Under the pieces are notes generated by a model. The model had not been told where the DNA came from and made no database searches. It saw nothing but the letters and a program-made list of their open reading frames with translations. The position numbers and the translations under genes were made by a program. 56,010 nt of DNA from Acidimicrobiales bacterium MED-G01 (GTDB taxonomy: Bacteria; Actinomycetota; Acidimicrobiia; Acidimicrobiales; Poriferisodalaceae): NCBI GenBank assembly GCA_002457435.1, contig NTLA01000013.1, forward strand, positions 1-56,010. Direction: 5' to 3'. This document shows positions 34,783 through 43,387 of the stretch, one piece after another. The stretch's first letter is position 1, and every line of letters begins with the position of its first letter.

Positions 34783-36419
34783 TGGACAATAAATCCTTCA
34801 TAGTCGTTTTCGGCAACTTGATTACATCGACGCACGTATCCAGGAAAACCGAGAAGGGGCATGAACACGCGGGTCTTGCCCGGCACATTTGCCCCCAAGT
34901 ACCAAGAATTACACCCCGGGAACAGTGTCCTATCCGCCTTTGCGTTGACATGTTCAACCCAATCTTCTTCGGCTTCGGGCAATGCTTCAATAGTTGAAGC
35001 TCCTCTCTCATCAAGCCAAGCAATGCAATCGGTAATCCACTCAACATGTTGTTCGATCGAAACAATCATGTTCGTAAGCACAGATGGGCTACCCGGCCCC
35101 GATATGGCGAACATATTCGGGAAACCCGGGACAGTGAGACCAAGATAGGTGCGCGGCCCCGCCGACCACTTTTCTTGGATCGTCAACCCATCTCTTCCAG
35201 TAATCCCTACACGTAATATCGAGCCTGTCATCGCGTCGAAACCCGTAGCGAAAATCAGAACGTCGAACTCGAACTCATCCTCTTGGGTGGCTAAACCGGA
35301 GCTGGTTATTTGGTGGATCGGATCTTGGCTAACGTCAATCAGCCGAACATTCGACCGGTTGAAGGTTTCGAAGTAGTCCGTATCGATAACCAAACGTTTA
35401 CAACCAATGATGTGCTCCGGAGTTAGCTTCGCTGCAACTTGGGAGTCTTGAACGATCTCAGAGATCTTTTCTCGCACGAAATCTTGCGCGTAAACATTTG
35501 CTGATTCGTCGACAAGCACATCGTTGAATGAGGACATGAACAGAGTGCCTCCGCGTTCCCATGCGTTCTCAAATCTTCGCAATCTTTCATCTTCGGGAAC
35601 ATCGTGGATCGAGTCATTGAATTTGGGTATCTCTGAGCCGAGAGCTTGTGGCATAGCAAAGTTCGCCGCACGGAATTCTCGATACCGACTCTTCACATCA
35701 GCCTGACGAGCCGCGTTCAACGGCTCGTTTCGCGCAGGAATCGTGTATTGCGGGGTGCGCTGAAAAACAACTAGATCTTTGCACTGCTCAGCAATGACCG
35801 GGATCGCTTGCACCCCCGAAGAACCGGTCCCAATTATGGCTACTCTTTTATCCTTTAAGTCAACACCTTCCTTTGGCCATTGGCCTGTGTGAACAGTCAC
35901 TCCCCCAAACTCTTCTATTCCAGCTATATCCGGCAGCGTCGTCGACGACAAGCAGCCGGTTGCCATCACGAAGAACCGACTACTGGTGGTCGTGGCGTCG
36001 CTTGTGCGGGTGTGCCACAAGCCGCTGCTCTCATCAAAATCTGCTGCTTCAACCCGAGTTTCAAAACGTATGTCAGATCGCAGGTCAAACCGATCCGCTA
36101 CGTGTTTGGCATAAGCAAGAATTTCCGGCTGACTGGAATAACGCTCGGTCCACTCCCAGTCCTGCTCAAGATCCTTGTCGAAGCTGTAGCTGTACTCCAG
36201 GCTCTCAACGTCGCATCGAGCCCCTGGATACCTGTTCCAGTACCACGTACCTCCCACGTCGGTTCCTGCTTCGAAGACTCGAACCGAATATCCGTGAGTT
36301 CGAAGCCTGTGCAACATATACATGCCAGCGAACCCGGCACCCACCACCACTACATCAACGTCATGAGATCCAGGGCCCTTTGTGGGTCCATCGGAATTCG
36401 TGGACGGTAAATGACTCAT
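34779..36419 (-). CDS. Type I Baeyer-Villiger monooxygenase (cyclohexanone/4-hydroxyacetophenone type)
   Basis: A 546-residue FAD/NADPH monooxygenase. GAGFAGMYMLHRLR is the FAD site near residue 27 and GGTWYWNRYPGARCD follows. FGGVTVHTGQWP is an exact match to the FxGxxxHxxxWP fingerprint, and GTGSSGVQAIP is the NADPH site. It differs from the 10.3-12.1 kb copy by lacking the long N-terminal extension. It would oxidise a ketone to an ester or lactone. The SMP-30 lactonase overlaps its 3' end by 4 bp and an esterase follows, so a three-step oxygenation/hydrolysis operon is likely. Substrate unknown. Confidence 0.92.
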   Translation of the reverse strand: MSHLPSTNSDGPTKGPGSHDVDVVVVGAGFAGMYMLHRLRTHGYSVRVFEAGTDVGGTWYWNRYPGARCDVESLEYSYSFDKDLEQDWEWTERYSSQPEILAYAKHVADRFDLRSDIRFETRVEAADFDESSGLWHTRTSDATTTSSRFFVMATGCLSSTTLPDIAGIEEFGGVTVHTGQWPKEGVDLKDKRVAIIGTGSSGVQAIPVIAEQCKDLVVFQRTPQYTIPARNEPLNAARQADVKSRYREFRAANFAMPQALGSEIPKFNDSIHDVPEDERLRRFENAWERGGTLFMSSFNDVLVDESANVYAQDFVREKISEIVQDSQVAAKLTPEHIIGCKRLVIDTDYFETFNRSNVRLIDVSQDPIHQITSSGLATQEDEFEFDVLIFATGFDAMTGSILRVGITGRDGLTIQEKWSAGPRTYLGLTVPGFPNMFAISGPGSPSVLTNMIVSIEQHVEWITDCIAWLDERGASTIEALPEAEEDWVEHVNAKADRTLFPGCNSWYLGANVPGKTRVFMPLLGFPGYVRRCNQVAENDYEGFIVQ

Positions 36420-36445
36420 AAGAACAGCCTATTCACAGCGGCGCC

Positions 36446-37087
36446 CTATGACCTGATTGTGAGCGGTTGGCCAAGTCTTCGAAACAGATCAACCAGCATC
36501 CTCAGCGTCAAACCCCAAATCACTCTCTCTCCCTCAACGCTGATTCCGGGCCAAGAATCTGAACCTAGCGGGGGATAAAAATATTCAATGTAACGACTCG
36601 ACTCAAGAAGCTCGCTCACGGGAACCCAAATCACTCCTGCTACTTCATGATTCGGGTCACTTATCGGACGCTGTCCCGAAATCCAGAAAACGTATGGTGT
36701 CACGGTAAGTCGCTGACGGGTTCCGCGGGGACCTCCCTCTAAATCCGACAGTCGGCCCAACAAAAGCGCATTTACGAGGTCTATCCCAAGTTCCTCACTC
36801 GTCTCTCTAACTGCAGTAGCAAGACTGTCGTCATCACTTTCAGATGCTCTTCCACCCGGGAAAGCCATCTGACCTGACCATGGGTCATCCTTCTTGGCCG
36901 AGCGTTCAATAAACAACAACTCTGCACCCAACTCGCCTTTACGAGCTACCGCTGCCACGGCAGCAGCGGGACCTTGCGCCCGGGGAGCTACCCCAGATAG
37001 CAACACCTCGGTCAAACGGTCAGGAGAGAATATGTCTTCCACGGTGAACGACTTTACGCAGGCATCTAGGGTCAAAGCATGAGCCAA
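36446..37087 (-). CDS. Nudix hydrolase (CoA pyrophosphatase-like)
   Basis: A Nudix protein of up to 213 residues. The box reads GGRASESDDDSLATA then VRETSEELGI, with the longer loop found in the CoA diphosphatase subgroup (NudL/NUDT7), preceded by MAFPG. The REtsEE glutamates bind Mg2+. It would cleave CoA or acyl-CoA to phosphopantetheine and 3',5'-ADP. The frame opens at a TTG (37087) that overlaps the divergent acyl-CoA dehydrogenase start by 9 bp; a GTG at 37042 is a cleaner start. Subfamily is inferred from the box spacing. Confidence 0.86.
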   Translation of the reverse strand: MAHALTLDACVKSFTVEDIFSPDRLTEVLLSGVAPRAQGPAAAVAAVARKGELGAELLFIERSAKKDDPWSGQMAFPGGRASESDDDSLATAVRETSEELGIDLVNALLLGRLSDLEGGPRGTRQRLTVTPYVFWISGQRPISDPNHEVAGVIWVPVSELLESSRYIEYFYPPLGSDSWPGISVEGERVIWGLTLRMLVDLFRRLGQPLTIRS

Positions 37088-38254
37088 CCCATTGGATTAT
37101 CCGAAGACGAATTCTTGAACCTGCTTGACCACGTTCAAGAATTCCGTGATCGCGTCATTAGTCCCCAGGTCGTTGACTGGGAAAGAAACCGAGTCTTCCC
37201 TGCCGAGGCCATCGCCTCAGCCCATCAATTAGGTCTTTTGGGCATGGAGATAGACCCAGAGTTAGGTGGCCTTGGAATGAGTTTCGGCCAAAAGTTAGCG
37301 GTTTTGGACGTCCTGTCAGAAGTTTCAATGCCCTATGCCTTCAGTTTGGTCAACTCACATAACGTCGCAGCCAGATTGGCTCGCCACGGAACCGAAGAAC
37401 AGCGCAGTCGGTTTCTCTCCGATTTACTCACAGGCAACAAACTCGGCTCCAGCGCCCTCACCGAACCCGATGCAGGGAGTGATTTCTCAGCTATCACGAC
37501 CCAAGCAACCTCCGATGCGAAAGGCTGGAGGTTAAACGGTGAGAAGGCTTGGATCACCAATGCCGCCAGTTCCAACGTGATAGTTGCCTATGTCCAAACA
37601 GACCCCGGATCTCGCGCTCGAGGTATCGCCTCATTTCTCATCGACGGAACCCAACCCGGTTTTGAACGAGTCACTCCTTACGACCTGATCGGCAGTCACG
37701 CGATAGGGGCTGGCGGATTTCGACTCGACAACTACTTTGCTTCGGAGGCCGATCTGCTAGCACCAGCAGGTGATGGATTTTCTGCTGCGTTAGCCACTAT
37801 CAACGAAGCGAGGACATACGTCGCCTCAATGTGTTGCGCGATGATCGAAGCTTCCTTGCGTTCAGCTGTCGGGTACGCAACCAAACGGGAAAGTTTCGGA
37901 AAGCCGATCATCGAACACCAAGGGCTCTCATGGCAATTGGCGCGCGTCGCTAACCAACTTGAAGCCGCTCGTGCTCTGACTAACAAAGCTGTTGCTGCAA
38001 TAGAACATGGCGAAAGCGAATCAGCGGTTCTACCCGCGGCGCATGCAAAAAAGTTTGCAACTGAGATCGCTGAATCAGCCCTCGCAGCTTGCGCCCAAGC
38101 CATGGGTGCTAACGGCTTGAGAGAAGAACACCTCATTGGACACAGATTGACTGCCGCCCGGGTTGCCAACTATGTAGACGGTTCAACAGAGATCATGACA
38201 GACCGAATCGCCAAGTCATTGTCGACCACCTACAGATCGGTCGAATCCACCTAA
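37079..38254 (+). CDS. Acyl-CoA dehydrogenase family protein
   Basis: A 391-residue flavoprotein of the ACAD fold. LTEPDAGSDFS and NGEKAWITNA are the two FAD/substrate-binding signatures. RESFGKPIIEHQG and the C-terminal VDGSTEIMTDRIAKS complete the fold. Where many family members have the catalytic glutamate in YEG(T/S), this protein has VDG, an aspartate, so the base may be Asp or elsewhere, as in long-chain and isovaleryl types. It would start beta-oxidation by making a trans-2-enoyl-CoA and passing electrons to ETF. The next gene follows by 40 bp. Confidence 0.9.
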   Translation: MSQPIGLSEDEFLNLLDHVQEFRDRVISPQVVDWERNRVFPAEAIASAHQLGLLGMEIDPELGGLGMSFGQKLAVLDVLSEVSMPYAFSLVNSHNVAARLARHGTEEQRSRFLSDLLTGNKLGSSALTEPDAGSDFSAITTQATSDAKGWRLNGEKAWITNAASSNVIVAYVQTDPGSRARGIASFLIDGTQPGFERVTPYDLIGSHAIGAGGFRLDNYFASEADLLAPAGDGFSAALATINEARTYVASMCCAMIEASLRSAVGYATKRESFGKPIIEHQGLSWQLARVANQLEAARALTNKAVAAIEHGESESAVLPAAHAKKFATEIAESALAACAQAMGANGLREEHLIGHRLTAARVANYVDGSTEIMTDRIAKSLSTTYRSVEST

Positions 38255-38294
38255 TAAGAAAGATAAATTCTCAAGATTCACTCAAGGGAAAACT

Positions 38295-40214
38295 ATGTCA
38301 GATGCAAACAACGCTCCGAAGGGCGCTGCTGAGCTCACAGCTCAGGCAAACGCTGCCGCTTCAGAAATAATGTCCTTTGATGACGAGGCTGACTTTGAGA
38401 GAGCGCAGCGTGGTTTGATTGCAACCCTCCCTGGGGGCACCGTCATGGTCGACGATCATACGGTTTGGGATTGCGCCCGTTACGACTTTCTACGCGAAAA
38501 CCATGATGCGCCCGACACAGTTCATCCCGGACTTTGGCGCCAAGGTCGTCTGAATGCCATACACGGCCTTTTCGAAGTGATGGACGGCGTATGGCAGGTT
38601 CGCGGATACGACATTTCGAACCTGACCCTCATAGCCGGGAACTCCGGTTGGATATTGGTCGACGTTTTAACAACCGCCGCGACAGCCGAGGCCTGCCTGA
38701 AGCTCGCTAACGACCAACTCGGCGAAAGACCAGTTAGAGCAATCATCTACACCCATTCCCATGCCGACCATTTCGGCGGGATTCTGGGTGTCACGACTCC
38801 TGAGGAAGTCGAGAACGGAGATGTTCGAATAATCGCACCCGAAGGCTTTCTGGAAGAAGTTGTCAACGAAAACGTTATTGCCGGCGCGGCAATGGCGCGC
38901 CGCGCTATGTATCAGTTCGGTCTATTCCTGCCCCCAGGGCCCAGAGGTCACATCGACAACGGCCTTGGCAAAGCCCTCCCTTTCAGCCCATCGGGGCTCA
39001 TCGCACCAACCGAAATCATCGACAGCACCGGCATCGAACTGGAAATAGACGGAGTGCGAGTCATTTTCCAAAATACTCCTGATGCCGAAGCACCGGCCGA
39101 AATGAACTTTTGGTTCCCTGATTTTCGAATGTTGTGTATGGCTGAAAACTGCACTCACAATATGCACAACCTGTACCCGATCAGGGGAGCACAAACTCGC
39201 GACGCTCTTGCCTGGTCTAAGTACATAAACGAGGCACTAGACCTGTGGGGAGACAATTCCGATGTCTTAATTGCTACTCACCATTGGCCTCGCTTCGGAA
39301 CAGAGGACCTGAAAGAATTTTTGGTGAAGCAGCGCGATGTCTATCGTTGGATGCACGATCAAACAATGCGATTAGCTAACCGCGGTTGGACAGCTAACGA
39401 AATCGCAGAGGAGCTCAAACTTCCTGAATGTTTTTCGTCGGACTCTCATGTCCAGGGCTATTACGGAACAGTCAGCCACAACGTCAAATCCGTCTACAAC
39501 AAATACTTAGGCTGGTACGACGCTAACCCGGCACACTTGAATCCTTATCCACCCAAAAAAACCAGTGAGAAGTATGTGGAGTTCATGGGCGGCCCTGAAA
39601 AGGTGCTGCGCCAAGCAAGAAACAGCTTCGAAGCTGGTGATTATCGTTGGGTAGCGCAGGTGGTGAACCACGTGGTCTTCGCTGATCCGTCACACCAAGA
39701 GGCAAGAGAGCTTCAAGCTGATGCTTTCGAACAACTGGGGTATCAAGCTGAATCTGGAACATGGCGCAACGCATACCTTTACGGCGCACACGAGCTTCGC
39801 AATGGATCTCCCAACATCACTGTTGGTCGGGGGCGACAATTTGCCCACGCTATGACCGCGGAGCAACTATTTGATTCGATAGGTGTGCGACTGGGCACCT
39901 CAGCAATCCTCGACTTAGAAATAAAAATCAATTGGACTTTTTCTGACCTAAAAGAAGATCACGTTCTCGGCATCACGAATTGCGCAATACACCATCTGCC
40001 TGATCGTCACGCAAGCGACGCCATAGCTACGGTAACCCTCACACGCCACGCCCTGGCCGACGCGTTAGGGGGTGTCGCATCATTTTCAGATGCTTTCGAC
40101 CAAGGAACCATCATGATCGACGGCAACCCATCCCCGGTTCTAGAACTATTTGATCTTTTGACAGAGTTCCGCCTTTTCCCAATCATTGAACCTCACGGCG
40201 ATCAGGGGCAGTAA
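38295..40214 (+). CDS. Linear alkylsulfatase (SdsA/BDS1 type metallo-beta-lactamase)
   Basis: A 639-residue type III alkylsulfatase. The metallo-beta-lactamase site is THSHADHFGG (His154, His156, Asp158, His159); AENCTHNMHN and HHWPRFG supply further zinc ligands. Helical dimerisation and SCP2-like C-terminal domains (about 440-639, with the ending VLELFDLLTEFRLFPI) match SdsA1. The family cleaves primary alkyl sulfates such as dodecyl sulfate to alcohol and sulfate. No signal peptide is visible, unlike secreted members, so a cytosolic location is inferred. Its 3' end overlaps the convergent EamA gene by 32 bp. Confidence 0.93.
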   Translation: MSDANNAPKGAAELTAQANAAASEIMSFDDEADFERAQRGLIATLPGGTVMVDDHTVWDCARYDFLRENHDAPDTVHPGLWRQGRLNAIHGLFEVMDGVWQVRGYDISNLTLIAGNSGWILVDVLTTAATAEACLKLANDQLGERPVRAIIYTHSHADHFGGILGVTTPEEVENGDVRIIAPEGFLEEVVNENVIAGAAMARRAMYQFGLFLPPGPRGHIDNGLGKALPFSPSGLIAPTEIIDSTGIELEIDGVRVIFQNTPDAEAPAEMNFWFPDFRMLCMAENCTHNMHNLYPIRGAQTRDALAWSKYINEALDLWGDNSDVLIATHHWPRFGTEDLKEFLVKQRDVYRWMHDQTMRLANRGWTANEIAEELKLPECFSSDSHVQGYYGTVSHNVKSVYNKYLGWYDANPAHLNPYPPKKTSEKYVEFMGGPEKVLRQARNSFEAGDYRWVAQVVNHVVFADPSHQEARELQADAFEQLGYQAESGTWRNAYLYGAHELRNGSPNITVGRGRQFAHAMTAEQLFDSIGVRLGTSAILDLEIKINWTFSDLKEDHVLGITNCAIHHLPDRHASDAIATVTLTRHALADALGGVASFSDAFDQGTIMIDGNPSPVLELFDLLTEFRLFPIIEPHGDQGQ

Positions 40215-41151
40215 CTACAAGAGCCACACAAACCAGCACCACTCCCCCTGACATACCCTGTAGCCAAGTTATGGGTTCATCGTGTATCCACCATGCGAGC
40301 CCCACGGCAACCAGATGCATAGTCAGTATGTAAAGAGATGATCGGGCAGCTTCTAGATGGCCATGCAACCAGGTCATCAAGACATGCCCAAAGACACCGG
40401 TAACGAACGCGACGATCGAAATCCACAACCAATCGATTCCTCCGAACTGAGCCCAATCAGATCGATCGGCCAAAAATAAGATCGGAACGATTGTCGATAG
40501 GAAAGACCAGATGTTGATGCCAGCCATCCATTCAATTGGATCCACGGCATCGTCTACTCGGGCGAGCCGTGTTAACACGAAATAAAGCGTGAACGTGGCT
40601 AATGCAAGCGCCGCGAACCCGACACCTAGCCATGAGGATCGCACCTGCGAGCCCGCACCAAGAATCACGCCAACAGCACCGACAACCCCCAACAAGGTGA
40701 ATGCAAGCTGTCGACCGGATGGGTATTCCCGGAACAGCGGACCAGCAAAAACTAATAGAAGAGCCGGCTGCATCGCTATGACTGTCGACAGAACTGAGAC
40801 TGTTGCCTCTTGAAGAGCTGAAAAAACAAAAATCAGATTGAAGCCAAAAGACAGACCTGGTAGCGCTGTCGCAAGAAGAACCTTGCGTGACAAAACCCGC
40901 CCCCTTGCTGCCAACACAATGAGGAGTAGCGGTGATGAGATACCGAAACGGACAAAGGTTCCAATAAGTGGTGGAGCGGTCACCAGTTTTGTAATGGGTG
41001 GCCCTAATCCCCACACGACGACGACAACCGCCATCACGATCAAGGGAACCGAGCTTCCGGACTCAGGTGTTCTCGTCCTCGGTTGGCCGTCACTAATTTC
41101 GGTGACTGAAAATACAGTCGGCCGTCGAGTAGCTGCTGAGGTCAACTCCAA
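40183..41151 (-). CDS. EamA/DMT-family transporter
   Basis: A 322-residue membrane protein with ten hydrophobic helices from about residue 30, in the two-EamA-repeat layout (VVVVWGLGPPITKLV, then SFLSTIVPILFL and SGGVVLVCVALVV). The drug/metabolite transporter superfamily exports or imports amino acids, nucleotides or drugs; substrate unknown. The frame opens at a TTG overlapping the upstream nitroreductase stop by 10 bp, suggesting coupling. The N-terminus of about 30 polar residues is unusual and may be over-extended. Confidence 0.85.
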   Translation of the reverse strand: MELTSAATRRPTVFSVTEISDGQPRTRTPESGSSVPLIVMAVVVVVWGLGPPITKLVTAPPLIGTFVRFGISSPLLLIVLAARGRVLSRKVLLATALPGLSFGFNLIFVFSALQEATVSVLSTVIAMQPALLLVFAGPLFREYPSGRQLAFTLLGVVGAVGVILGAGSQVRSSWLGVGFAALALATFTLYFVLTRLARVDDAVDPIEWMAGINIWSFLSTIVPILFLADRSDWAQFGGIDWLWISIVAFVTGVFGHVLMTWLHGHLEAARSSLYILTMHLVAVGLAWWIHDEPITWLQGMSGGVVLVCVALVVTAPDRREVQ

Positions 41152-41795
41152 GCCACTCCAAAAGCGTCATCGAAAGCAAGCATTTCAGGAGTTTGCCTAG
41201 TAATTGTGCCGTGGCCTCTGCCAACCGGATAGCCCAGCGGAACCATCGCCAGAGTCGCCCAGCCATCCGGGATTTCTAAGGCTTCTTTAACCTCATCTTC
41301 AGCCAAACAGTGCAGAGTCGTCAGGACACAACCCAGACCTTCGGTCCGAGCAGCCAACATTGCGTTCTGCACCGCCGTGTATACCGAACCTCCGCCGACC
41401 ATCGAAATGCGGTCTAACTTTGCGTCGGTAATAGCCATCATTTTTGGGTCAGCTACGAACATCAAGATCGACGGGGCTTCTTCTAGGTGATCCGCTAAAT
41501 AATCACCCGCCACTCGATTTCGGCGGGCTTTTTCGGCTTCGTCCGCCGGTAGTTGTTCAATCCGCGCGTCATAGCCCTTCGCATACCGGTACCAGGCCGG
41601 ACGATAAATGTCAGCAAGCGCCTTTTTTCGCTCTGGACTGGTCACCACTATCACGCGCCACGGTTGCATGTTGCCGCCCGTGGGAGCCCACGCCGCCGCT
41701 TGCAACACCCGGTTCAATACATCATCAGGGATGGGATCGGGGCGAAGTCGACGCACAGCGCGCAGTGTGCTCATCATCTCGTAGATATCGTTCAT
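41142..41795 (-). CDS. Nitroreductase-family FMN protein
   Basis: A 217-residue FMN-dependent nitroreductase. RAVRRLRPDPIPDDVLNRVL and AAWAPTGGNMQPWRVIVV are the family's FMN and phosphate-binding start, GSVYTAVQNAMLAARTEGLG the central helix, and MVPLGYPVG the C-terminal FMN loop. Such enzymes reduce nitro groups, quinones, flavins or enones with NAD(P)H. It lies 10 bp after a second nitroreductase (41806-42456) and overlaps the EamA gene, forming a unit. Confidence 0.9.
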   Translation of the reverse strand: MNDIYEMMSTLRAVRRLRPDPIPDDVLNRVLQAAAWAPTGGNMQPWRVIVVTSPERKKALADIYRPAWYRYAKGYDARIEQLPADEAEKARRNRVAGDYLADHLEEAPSILMFVADPKMMAITDAKLDRISMVGGGSVYTAVQNAMLAARTEGLGCVLTTLHCLAEDEVKEALEIPDGWATLAMVPLGYPVGRGHGTITRQTPEMLAFDDAFGVAWS

Positions 41796-41805
41796 GTTCT
41801 AATCC

Positions 41806-42456
41806 TTACAGCCAAGTCGTCCACTCATCGACAACCATACGATCACTTCTGAGGTCATTCACAGGTTTGGATTCGTCGCGTTTGCCTATTGCCATTCCAC
41901 AAAACAGCATCTCTTCTGCCGGCGCGCCACAGAACTCTTGCACAGCTGACCAATGGTTAGCCCAAGCTTCCTGCGGGCACGTATCCAAGCCGGCCTCGAC
42001 AGCCAACAACATGAAGGTCTGCAAGAACATTCCTAAATCAGACCATTGTGCTGAACCCATGTTTCTTTCAATGAAACAAAAGAACGCGGCAGGTGCACCA
42101 AAAAAATCAAAATTTCTCGCTAAGTGAGCGAGTCGAGCTGGTTTGTCTTCGCGAGGAATGCCAAGCTTTTCGTACATCGCCTCACCTAGTTCGTATCGGT
42201 TAGTTCGGTACGGTTCTTGAAGACTGGGTGGGTACACCGGGTACTCAGAATCTCCTGGTCTGCGGCTCGAGATGAACGATCGAAAGCGTTCCATGGAGTC
42301 CCCATTAATGACGTAGACCTTCCAAGGTTGAACATTCCCACCTGAAGGAGCCCGGGCGGCAACCTCTAAAAGGTCTTTGATTTGCTCGTCAGCCACGGGG
42401 TCAGGAAGAAAGGATCTGATTGATGCTCTCCGCTGCGTTGCTTCGGTGACATTCAC
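41806..42456 (-). CDS. Nitroreductase-family FMN protein, second copy
   Basis: A 216-residue FMN nitroreductase with GTG start. TQRRASIRSFLPDPVADEQI, ARAPSGGNVQPWKVYVI, SDLGMFLQTFMLLAVEAGLDTCPQ (as separate blocks) and CGMAIGKRDES match the family. It is recognisably related to the next gene but divergent, for example in the central helix, so they are not a recent duplication. Different substrates for the two are likely. Both are upstream of the EamA transporter on the same strand, hinting at uptake or efflux of the reduced compound. Confidence 0.9.
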   Translation of the reverse strand: MNVTEATQRRASIRSFLPDPVADEQIKDLLEVAARAPSGGNVQPWKVYVINGDSMERFRSFISSRRPGDSEYPVYPPSLQEPYRTNRYELGEAMYEKLGIPREDKPARLAHLARNFDFFGAPAAFFCFIERNMGSAQWSDLGMFLQTFMLLAVEAGLDTCPQEAWANHWSAVQEFCGAPAEEMLFCGMAIGKRDESKPVNDLRSDRMVVDEWTTWL

Positions 42457-42515
42457 TTTGTTAGCTCCTGGGATTGAAGGACTCCACGAGTGTGCCCTAT
42501 AGCAAAGCTCCCTGC

Positions 42516-43295
42516 TCAGGAACTTCGCAAAGTCTCGGTTGCCCCATCGACAGAAAGCACTTGTCCTGAAACATGACGACCAGCTGGGGAGGCCATATAA
42601 ACCACGGCGCCGGCAATATCTGCTGCATCCATGAAGCGGCGCATCGAAACCTGGCGTTCGTACCCGCTGCGGAGCATCGATTCATCTGCGCCCGTAGCGA
42701 CGGCCTCTCGTGCTATCACCTGATCCATCCGAGGGCCTCCAACAGACCCTGGGCAAATCACATTCACTCGAATGTTGTCCTCGCCTAGTTCCATAGCCCA
42801 GCTCCGCCCAAGACCGACCATGGCCCATTTAGATGCGACATAGGGTGATCGATACGGGTACGGAAGAATTCCTGCAGTCGAAGCTATGTTGACTATCAGG
42901 CCGCCCCCTGAAGCTCTTAACAATGGCACTGCTCGGCTAGTAACTCGAAAAGTTCCGCCAACATTGACTTTCAGGACCCGGTCAAAATCCTCGGTAGGAA
43001 TTTCATCGACTAGTCCCGCTGGGCCGGCAATCCCTACGTTGTTTACCAACACGTCTAAACCATCCAGGCGTCGTTCTATATCGATGAACATTTCCTCGAC
43101 GGCGGCTTCCTCTACTACGTCGACCACGAAGTCAGGGTCCGTTGAAGGGTCCGCGTCACAGACTAGGACAATGGCTCCTGCTGACTCTAAGGCCGTTGCT
43201 ATTGACTTGCCTATCCCCGATCCGCCACCCGTAATTAGGGCGCGAGTGCCGTCTTTAACTCTTCCTGCTTCAAGGATTAGTTGGTCGTTCACCAC
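42516..43295 (-). CDS. Short-chain dehydrogenase/reductase
   Basis: A 259-residue SDR of the classical type. TGGGSGIGKSIA is the cofactor motif, NNVG marks the conserved strand, YVASKWA contains Tyr/Lys, and ICPGSVGGPRM follows. CDADPST at the end of strand beta-2, with aspartate, suggests NAD rather than NADP. It lies 59 bp upstream of the nitroreductase pair and is divergent from another SDR at 43388. Role unknown. Confidence 0.88.
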   Translation of the reverse strand: MVNDQLILEAGRVKDGTRALITGGGSGIGKSIATALESAGAIVLVCDADPSTDPDFVVDVVEEAAVEEMFIDIERRLDGLDVLVNNVGIAGPAGLVDEIPTEDFDRVLKVNVGGTFRVTSRAVPLLRASGGGLIVNIASTAGILPYPYRSPYVASKWAMVGLGRSWAMELGEDNIRVNVICPGSVGGPRMDQVIAREAVATGADESMLRSGYERQVSMRRFMDAADIAGAVVYMASPAGRHVSGQVLSVDGATETLRSS

Positions 43296-43387
43296 CGCGC
43301 ACCCTAATTCGTGTCAACGCGATTAGACGACCTTTCCTTCTGCGCCTAGACAGAAGACGAGCAATCCTTACTCTTCTGGGAGACCCA

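Noticed and set aside
35873-36421. Long plus-strand open frames over the Baeyer-Villiger monooxygenase N-terminus
   Set aside because: Two overlapping frames on the same strand, neither with motifs, both antisense to a full-length enzyme.
41444-42127. A 227-codon plus-strand open frame over the two nitroreductases
   Set aside because: It spans parts of two firmly recognised genes on the opposite strand and the translation has no family features.
41142-42456. The nitroreductase pair as a recent tandem duplication
   Set aside because: The shared residues are mostly family-wide FMN motifs and the rest is divergent, so an old or independent origin fits better.
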